The notes under the pieces: generated by a model | Told to the model about the DNA's origin: nothing | Seen by the model: the letters and a program-made list of their open reading frames with translations, nothing else | Databases searched by the model: none | Assembly (NCBI GenBank): GCA_043798715.1 | Contig: JAZDOK010000100.1 | Span: 1 to 64,000 of the forward strand | Source: JAZDOK01 sp043798715 | GTDB lineage: Bacteria > Vulcanimicrobiota > JAZDOK01 | Reading direction: 5' to 3' | Length of the DNA: 64,000 nucleotides | Position numbers and translations under genes: made by a program | Part shown: positions 58,941 through 64,000 of the stretch, piece by piece | Layout of the letters: every line of letters begins with the position of its first letter | How positions within the stretch are numbered: position 1 is the first letter of the stretch

Positions 58941-60647
58941 TCAGTTGATGACCGGGAGTTTCTGCAGGACTCTCTGCCCGGAGAACGTCGGCACTATGAC
59001 GGCCCGGTAGAGTTCGCCGTCCCTGTTGATGAGTCTTTCCGCATTGGCTCTGGAACCGGTTCGCAGAATAAGGCCGGCATCTTCATAGCCTGCGATCTCG
59101 CGCATGGCGTCTTTGGTTTTTACCTCGTCAATTGGATCTTCGGCCATGCTCGTCAGGCGGCCCTGGTCGTCAAAGGCGAGGGTGAGTCCCCCGGAGAGAT
59201 CGGTTACACAATCGCCGTATTTTTCGAGGCTTTTCCCCTGCACCGGCACCTGGCGGGAGTAAGAGTAGCTGACGAATGTCTCCCCCTTATCATTGGTCAC
59301 CAGGCGGTCCACTTTTGTATTTGATGGCAGATCAAAGGTCTCGCGGTGAGGCTGTATCAACTTCAGAGCTTCTTCCTTTGATTCCGGGAGCTTGTTTAAC
59401 CTGAGATCCGGAAGGGGGCGGTCCATCAGATCGGTGCGGCTGAGGATCTTTCTTGCCGTGAAAACATTTTTAAGCACCGACTGGTACTTGCTTCCGGTCT
59501 GTTCGTCGGCCTTCAGCATGGCCAGGGCGATGTCTTTGAATTTGGCACGGGAGGTGGGGGAGAGCTCAATGGCCCGGGCGAAGATTTTTCCGAGATCCGC
59601 TCCCGCCGTCGAAAGCGCGGAGAGGCGATCAGGGTTTTCAGCGGAGTTCTGCTTGTAGGCGCCCTCGAGGCAGTCATAGAAGGAGGCGGTGAAGAGGCGG
59701 GAAAAATTATGGACTTCCGAGGTCAGTTTATCGTCGTCCTTCCCATCCGGAAGAGTGGAGGGATCGGCGTAGGTGTAATTATTGATGGCGGTGCGCAGGT
59801 AGATTTTCCCGTCATTGGCGGGGTTGCTGTCCTCCAGGTGAATTGCCTTTCCGAATTCTTCGGCCAGGCGGGAAAGCAGGCTCTCCTTGCGGAAATCACC
59901 TTTATTTTCATCAAGAACGGCTTTGATATTCCCTCCGCTCTTCAGGGCCAGAAGCATGGCCGTGACATCTCCGAAAGCCTCGTGGAAGGCCCCCGTCTCG
60001 CTGCCGCTGAAACTGCCCAGGTAATTGGGGCGCATGCCGTCCAGCACGGCGTGTCCCGTCTCGTGGGAGACGACGTCGGCGGATTCAGAGGTCTGCACCG
60101 TTTTGCTCAGGGGCTTGGAATTAAAGTAAAAGAAGTTGACTGATTCCTGCCAGCGGGCATAGTAGGCGTTCTGGCCCTCCTGTTTATGGGGGAGCACCAG
60201 GAGCTTCTGATTATCAAAGGCCCAATCTATTTTATGTCCCACCAGTTCTTCATACATATCCAGAGTCCGATAGACCACGGTATGAGCGTTCACCTGGTCG
60301 AACTGGGGCGTTCCCACGTTGAAAAAATAATTTCCATCCGGGTCGGCGATGGCGATCGGCAGATTCTCTTCATATATTCCGACCCTCTCGCCGCTCACTT
60401 TGCTTCCGATTTTCTCCTGCGGAAATTCAATGGTTTCAGGTGGAGTGACCGCGGGATCCTGAGGCAGGACGGAGACTTTTACGTTTCTTTTCTCCTCACG
60501 GATTTTTGAGAGGGAGGCGGATAAGTTCACCCGGTCCTTGGACCCGGGAAAAGAAGGTTTTACTGCCGCGTCGGCAGGCTTTTCATCCGCGCCTGAAGCC
60601 GGAGCGTAACAACCCGCTGTAGATACCGAAATAATCTTAGGTTCCAT
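58941..60647 (-). CDS. M4 (thermolysin)-like zinc metallopeptidase without a signal peptide
   Basis: This 568-residue protein has the gluzincin zinc motif HETGH (195-199) in ADVVSHETGHAVLDGMRP. The third ligand is probably E223 in ETGAFHEAFGDVTAML (thermolysin has GAINEAISD). H313 in SEVHNFSRLF sits where thermolysin has its catalytic VHINSG histidine. The N-terminal about 90 residues are low-complexity, Pro/Lys/Ser-rich and polar, with no signal peptide or membrane segment, unlike secreted M4 proteases, which carry a Sec signal and a pro-region. The C-terminal about 150 residues (SKEEALKLIQPHRETFDLPS onward) form an extra domain I do not recognise. It is divergently transcribed from the GH2 gene. 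It is either cytoplasmic or secreted by another route. Confidence 0.8.
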   Translation of the reverse strand: MEPKIISVSTAGCYAPASGADEKPADAAVKPSFPGSKDRVNLSASLSKIREEKRNVKVSVLPQDPAVTPPETIEFPQEKIGSKVSGERVGIYEENLPIAIADPDGNYFFNVGTPQFDQVNAHTVVYRTLDMYEELVGHKIDWAFDNQKLLVLPHKQEGQNAYYARWQESVNFFYFNSKPLSKTVQTSESADVVSHETGHAVLDGMRPNYLGSFSGSETGAFHEAFGDVTAMLLALKSGGNIKAVLDENKGDFRKESLLSRLAEEFGKAIHLEDSNPANDGKIYLRTAINNYTYADPSTLPDGKDDDKLTSEVHNFSRLFTASFYDCLEGAYKQNSAENPDRLSALSTAGADLGKIFARAIELSPTSRAKFKDIALAMLKADEQTGSKYQSVLKNVFTARKILSRTDLMDRPLPDLRLNKLPESKEEALKLIQPHRETFDLPSNTKVDRLVTNDKGETFVSYSYSRQVPVQGKSLEKYGDCVTDLSGGLTLAFDDQGRLTSMAEDPIDEVKTKDAMREIAGYEDAGLILRTGSRANAERLINRDGELYRAVIVPTFSGQRVLQKLPVIN

Positions 60648-60670
60648 CTTTTAAAACCCCCTTCAAATCC

Positions 60671-60687
60671 AATTCCCACGTGGAATT
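60671..60687. promoter_or_regulatory. Inverted repeat in the divergent peptidase/GH2 intergenic region
   Basis: AATTCC (60671-60676) and GGAATT (60682-60687) flank CACGT, giving an almost continuous palindrome 25 bp upstream of the peptidase start codon. It is a possible operator, suggested only by symmetry and place. The rest of 60648-60874 contains the GH2 promoter and nothing else recognised. Confidence 0.3.
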
Positions 60688-60819
60688 CTCCGCTGCAATC
60701 AATGATTCCTCTTCCAATCGTTTTTCGGAGTTCCGCCCGCACATCGCTTTCCCCCCATTTGTTCATCGGCACACCTTGCTAAAATTTAACATTTTGTTAA
60801 CATGAGGCGCTTGCCCCCA

Positions 60820-60828
60820 TGTTATAAT
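60820..60828 (+). promoter_or_regulatory. Extended -10 promoter of the GH2 gene
   Basis: TGTTATAAT at 60820-60828 is an extended -10 box; no good -35 lies 17 bp upstream (ACATGA), as is common with extended -10 promoters. The same nine bases form the -10 of the giant exoprotein promoter at 1680-1688. The transcript would start about 40 nt before the gene. Confidence 0.5.
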
Positions 60829-60877
60829 TTCATCAGGATTACTCGTATATATTTTATATGAGCGGAGTGAGATTTTG

Positions 60878-63208
60878 ATGGAAATAAACCCTCAGGGAAA
60901 GTCCCCCATCGAAGATATCCGGTCTCATTTGGACGGGAGATGGCCTCCTAAATTCCGCACTGATGCCGATTATGCCCACTACGACCTCCCGGATGATACC
61001 TATAAGCCCGCCATGAAGACCGGGGAGGAACATCTCAAGCCCGGCAGCCGGGTGTTGAAAAACGGCTGGATGATGTGCCAGTCAGACAAGATGCCGGATC
61101 CGGCGGATCCCTCATGGAAAGAGGTCAAGATGCCCTCCCAGTGGGCGGTGGCCGACCCCAAACTCTTCACCAATACCGGGAACGTCTGGTACATGAAGAG
61201 ATTCCTGGTCAAGCCGGGCGAAGCCGGGCCGGAGAAGCACCTCGAACTCACCTTCAAGGGTGTTGATTACCAGGCCGAGGTTTTTCTGAACGGGGATAAG
61301 CTGGGGGAGCATGAAGGATACTTCAGCCCCTTCTCGGTGGATCTGGACGGGAAAGTCCAGGAAGGCCAGATGCAGACGCTGATGGTCAAGGCCTCCGCCC
61401 CGGAGGATCCCGGGAAGGGTCTTTTAAAAGAGCAGATCAAGGGAATTTTAAACCACCACGACTGCCGCCCCGGAACCTCCGGCGGCTTTGGAGCCCCCAA
61501 GCCCCTTGGAAATACCGGGGGCATCTGGAATGACGTCATCCTGGAATCCACCGGGAAGGAATCCATCGAGAACCAGTACGTGGACTGCAAGCTTTCGGAG
61601 GATCACAAAAAGGCCGATCTCTCCTTCAACTACCTCATGGTGAACCACGGCGCCGAGAAAAAGACCGTCACGGTCGAGACCCGCTACGCGCCCATGGGAG
61701 AGAAGGATCCCGAAAAATTCAAGGTAGTTCAAAAAACCCTTGAGCTCAAGCCTGGTTTTAACCAGGTCTCCCTCGGGGCCGTCGAGGAAAACCCGCGCCT
61801 CTGGTGGTCGCACGATCTCGGCGAACCCAATCTCTACCAGATGGAGACCTCCATCCTGGATGGGGAAAAGCCTTCGGATACCGCCAAAGGTCACTTCGGA
61901 ATCCGCAAGGTCGAGTGGGACGAAAAGACAGGCCGCCTTAAGCTGAACGACAAGTCCGTCTACCAGAAGGGCACCAACTATATCGCCACCCAGTGGCTCT
62001 CCACTTATAACGAGCAAAAATACGAAAAAGACCTGCACCAGATGAAGGAAGCAAACATGAACGCGGTGCGGGTACATGCCCACGTCCTCCCTCAGGAATT
62101 CTACGACGCCGCCGACAAGGAAGGGATGCTGGTCTGGGCCGACTTCCCTCTCCATTGGGGCACTTCCCCCTCCCTTTCCTTCATGTCGAAGGCCAGGGGG
62201 CAATACCGCGAATTCATAGAGACGTACCGCAACCACCCATCCGTCTGGCTCTGGTGCGCCCACAACGAGCCGGTTCCCTACGACTTCCCCCTGGATTTCA
62301 TGCTCGACCGGGATGCGGCCAAACTGGATCCCACCCGCGCGCACAAGCGGGAATCCTCCTTCTGGGGAGAGCATTTTTACCCGGGCTGGTATGATTTTCC
62401 CTACGGCAAGAGTTACACGGACATCACCAAATTCAAACCGGTTCTCCCTTCGGAATTTGGAGCCCAGGCCATTCCGGCATCCATGAAGGATATAATCCCG
62501 GAGGAAAAACAATGGCCAATCAGCAATAACGAGGAATTATGGAGTTTCCACGATTTCCAGACCGTCAATAACTACAAACACGTGGGCCGTCCGGAGGCTT
62601 TCAAGGATATCGACGACTACATCGAAACCACCCAGAAATACCAGTACGATTATAATAAGTATGTCACGGAGTATTTCAGGCGGACCAAGTACCAGCCGAC
62701 CGCCGGGCTCTACGGCTTCATGTTCAAGGAGTGCTGGCCCTCGGTTACCTGGGGGATTGTGGACTACAAGAATCGCCCCAAGATGGCTTTTGAGGCCATG
62801 AAGAACTCCTTAAGTCCCACGCTGGCCAGCATCGAGTGGCATAAAACCAACTTCAAACCGGGAGAGACAGTCAAGGCCCCCATCTGGCTGGTCAACGACC
62901 TGCCGGCCCTGAAGGACTCCAATCTTAAGTGGAAGGTCTACGAGGCCGGAGATGAAAAAAAGAAACCCATCCTTTCAGGCGAGTTAAGCCCCGAGGTGCC
63001 GGCGGATTCCTCGACCATGGCCCAGACGGTTGAATTCAAGATTCCCAAGGGGGCCAGGAAGGGTCAGAAGTGGATTCTGGATGTCTCCTGGAACGACGCC
63101 GGCGGGAAAAAACTTTCCCACAACGCCTACCAGTTCGGAGTGCCCAGCCCCACCAGCGGTCCCTTCCGTTACGAGCCTGTCAACCCGGAATACCCGCCTG
63201 CCGGATAG
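60878..63208 (+). CDS. Glycoside hydrolase family 2 enzyme (beta-mannosidase / beta-glucuronidase-like)
   Basis: The domains of this 776-residue protein are in GH2 order. There is a jelly-roll sugar-binding domain (about 30-240; FLVKPGEAGPEKHLELTFKG, VFLNGDKLGEHEGYFSPF, GNTGGIWNDVILES) and an Ig-like domain (about 245-345). The TIM barrel carries acid/base E464 in LWCAHNEPVPYDF and probable nucleophile E526 in VLPSEFGAQA. Further C-terminal, ECWPSVTWGIVDYKNRPKMA resembles the mannosidase subgroup, followed by a beta-sandwich. No signal peptide is present, so it should act on imported oligosaccharides in the cytoplasm. A TTG at 60875 directly precedes the ATG at 60878; GGAG at 60864-60867 suits either. 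The exact sugar cannot be decided from sequence. Confidence 0.88.
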   Translation: MEINPQGKSPIEDIRSHLDGRWPPKFRTDADYAHYDLPDDTYKPAMKTGEEHLKPGSRVLKNGWMMCQSDKMPDPADPSWKEVKMPSQWAVADPKLFTNTGNVWYMKRFLVKPGEAGPEKHLELTFKGVDYQAEVFLNGDKLGEHEGYFSPFSVDLDGKVQEGQMQTLMVKASAPEDPGKGLLKEQIKGILNHHDCRPGTSGGFGAPKPLGNTGGIWNDVILESTGKESIENQYVDCKLSEDHKKADLSFNYLMVNHGAEKKTVTVETRYAPMGEKDPEKFKVVQKTLELKPGFNQVSLGAVEENPRLWWSHDLGEPNLYQMETSILDGEKPSDTAKGHFGIRKVEWDEKTGRLKLNDKSVYQKGTNYIATQWLSTYNEQKYEKDLHQMKEANMNAVRVHAHVLPQEFYDAADKEGMLVWADFPLHWGTSPSLSFMSKARGQYREFIETYRNHPSVWLWCAHNEPVPYDFPLDFMLDRDAAKLDPTRAHKRESSFWGEHFYPGWYDFPYGKSYTDITKFKPVLPSEFGAQAIPASMKDIIPEEKQWPISNNEELWSFHDFQTVNNYKHVGRPEAFKDIDDYIETTQKYQYDYNKYVTEYFRRTKYQPTAGLYGFMFKECWPSVTWGIVDYKNRPKMAFEAMKNSLSPTLASIEWHKTNFKPGETVKAPIWLVNDLPALKDSNLKWKVYEAGDEKKKPILSGELSPEVPADSSTMAQTVEFKIPKGARKGQKWILDVSWNDAGGKKLSHNAYQFGVPSPTSGPFRYEPVNPEYPPAG

Positions 63209-63245
63209 ACGGGTACGATTGAACGAGACGAAAGGAATACTCCAG

Positions 63246-63530
63246 ATGATAGCAGCAACCAACCACAGGATCAAGATCGAGCGGCCCACTTCTGAGCGGC
63301 TTAAGGAGCTTGGGATTTCAAACTGGTATTCATGGGAATGCGAGCCTGATACTTTTGACTGGGAATATACCATGGAGGAAATGGCCTACTTCTTTGAAGG
63401 GCGGGTCAAAGTCAACACCCACTACGGGGAAGTTGAAATAAAAGCCGGCGACCTGGTGATATTCCCGGAGGGTCTCAAGTGCCAGTGGACGGTTCTGGAA
63501 AAAATACGCAAGGTCTATAAATTCGTCTGA
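63246..63530 (+). CDS. Small cupin-domain protein (EutQ/ureidoglycine-aminohydrolase-like cupin)
   Basis: This 94-residue protein, MIAATNHRIKIERPTSERLK, continues into WECEPDTFDWEY, MAYFFEGRVKV and GEVEIKAGDLVIFPEGLKCQ. These are the strands of a single cupin barrel of the type with a W-x(n)-G...GD.V.FP.G pattern (DUF861-like). The usual metal His residues are largely replaced, so it may bind a small molecule and not catalyse. The start at 63246 follows AAAGGA by about ten bases; the open frame from 63030 overlaps the GH2 gene and is not used. It lies 37 bp after the GH2 gene and just before a strong terminator, so the two probably share a transcript. Confidence 0.8.
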   Translation: MIAATNHRIKIERPTSERLKELGISNWYSWECEPDTFDWEYTMEEMAYFFEGRVKVNTHYGEVEIKAGDLVIFPEGLKCQWTVLEKIRKVYKFV

Positions 63531-63551
63531 CAGCAGGGGCTGTGATAATCT

Positions 63552-63585
63552 AAAAAAACCCGGGCCGTAAGACCCGGGTTTTTTT
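63552..63585. terminator. Strong bidirectional intrinsic terminator
   Basis: AAAAAAACCCGGG (63552-63564) and CCCGGGTTTTTTT (63573-63585) form a 13-bp stem with the loop CCGTAAGA. It has a T-run on both strands, ending the GH2-cupin transcript and possibly also the gene coming from the right. Confidence 0.92.
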
Positions 63586-63589
63586 GCGA

Positions 63590-63640
63590 GTAGGGGCGAT
63601 TAATTAATCGCCCCTACGGTTTTAATTGAATCGCCCCTAC
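63590..63640. repeat. REP-like palindrome (one full copy and a half copy)
   Basis: GTAGGGGCGATTAA (63590-63603) is followed by its exact reverse complement (63604-63617), a 28-bp palindrome. A further half unit GAATCGCCCCTAC follows at 63628-63640. The outer arms TAGGGGCG/CGCCCCTA are shared with the palindrome at 56898-56919 although the centres differ. Confidence 0.8.
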
Positions 63641-63646
63641 TGATTT

Positions 63647-63970
63647 TTAACTGTAGGCTTTTTTCTCCTTCATTTCCTTGTCCACGGCGGCCAGCTTCTC
63701 GTCCACGCTCATTTTGCCGGCCTTCACGGTCTTGGCGATGCCCGTGGCCAGATTCACAACGGCTCTTCCGACACCGAGGCCCAGAACGACCATCGCAGCG
63801 GGGACGGCCACCGCGGTGGCCCCGGCCAGAAGGCTCCCGCAGAGGACGATTGAGCCGGCGCCGATGGCGGTGTCTACAATCCCGTTGGCGGCCAGTTTGG
63901 CTTTAATCTTGGGCCGGAAATGTTCGGTCACACCGGCGACGGCCGCTTTGACGCCTTTGTAGGCCCGCAT
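63647..63970 (-). CDS. Small hydrophobic protein of unknown function
   Basis: This 107-residue protein has a basic N-terminus (MRAYKGVKAAVAGVTEHFRP). A central Ala/Gly/Val-rich segment (about 34-75, GAGSIVLCGSLLAGATAVAV and AAMVVLGLGVGRAVVNLATG) could cross a membrane once or twice. A Lys/Glu-rich amphipathic tail (KMSVDEKLAAVDKEMKEKKA) follows. GGAGG four bases before the ATG supports the start. No family recognised. The last 30 bases of the window (63971-64000) contain only its ribosome site and upstream sequence. Confidence 0.65.
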   Translation of the reverse strand: MRAYKGVKAAVAGVTEHFRPKIKAKLAANGIVDTAIGAGSIVLCGSLLAGATAVAVPAAMVVLGLGVGRAVVNLATGIAKTVKAGKMSVDEKLAAVDKEMKEKKAYS

Positions 63971-64000
63971 GGCACCTCCGGCAATCCCGCCGACTGCGGC

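Noticed and set aside
63030..63245. N-terminal extension of the cupin gene
   Set aside because: It runs through the end of the GH2 gene in another frame and codes for low-quality Arg/Pro-rich sequence; the ATG at 63246 has a ribosome site.

Overview
The window looks like a contig from an uncultured Gram-negative-type anaerobe, probably a metagenome-derived member of a little-cultured phylum. Evidence for an outer membrane is a giant two-partner-secretion (TPS) exoprotein. Evidence for anaerobic, ferredoxin-based metabolism is a 2-oxoacid:ferredoxin oxidoreductase, a class I fumarate hydratase and a B12-dependent methylmalonyl-CoA mutase. No rRNA, tRNA, CRISPR array or complete insertion sequence was seen, so the phylum cannot be fixed from this sequence.

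Layout. (1) Positions 1-1487 hold the 3' end of a repeat-rich exoprotein gene cut by the window edge. (2) Positions 1488-1924 hold a promoter and a hairpin-rich leader. (3) Positions 1925-44500, two thirds of the window, are one uninterrupted reading frame of 14,191 codons: signal peptide, TPS (filamentous-haemagglutinin activation) domain, then about 13,800 residues of modular beta-helix-type repeats. The repeats show several layers of internal duplication, a Trp-rich block, a Gly-rich block, a Tyr/Pro-rich insert and a C-terminal GSILDGN array that is homologous to the truncated upstream gene. No TpsB transporter gene is present. (4) Positions 44567-51550 (minus strand) are a tight central-metabolism operon: methylmalonyl-CoA mutase large subunit, methylmalonyl-CoA epimerase, fumarate hydratase alpha, an exported protein, fumarate hydratase beta, and the delta, alpha, beta and gamma subunits of a 2-oxoacid:ferredoxin oxidoreductase. 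Together they interconvert 2-oxoglutarate, succinyl-CoA, methylmalonyl-CoA, fumarate and malate. (5) Positions 51714-56223 (minus) are a visibly AT-richer island of two two-gene operons. One encodes a small Cys-rich protein and a membrane-anchored protein carrying two NusA-like KH1-KH2 modules. The other encodes a DpnII/MboI-type PD-(D/E)XK nuclease and a helical protein with a HEPN-like RNxxxH motif. Each operon is preceded by a copy of the same element of about 125 nt. (6) Positions 56224-57668 carry two type II toxin-antitoxin pairs (RelE/RHH and VapC/Phd-like), the second with a consensus sigma70 promoter inside an inverted repeat. (7) Positions 57669-58907 are a decayed carbon-starvation permease gene (cstA). 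(8) Positions 58941-60647 encode an M4-like metallopeptidase without a signal peptide. It is divergent from a GH2 glycosidase gene (60878-63208) followed by a cupin gene, a strong terminator and a REP-like palindrome. A small hydrophobic protein gene lies at the right edge.

The most novel-looking items are the giant, lysine-poor TPS protein with its paralogous neighbour, and the island built around the membrane-anchored double-KH protein with its duplicated leader element.
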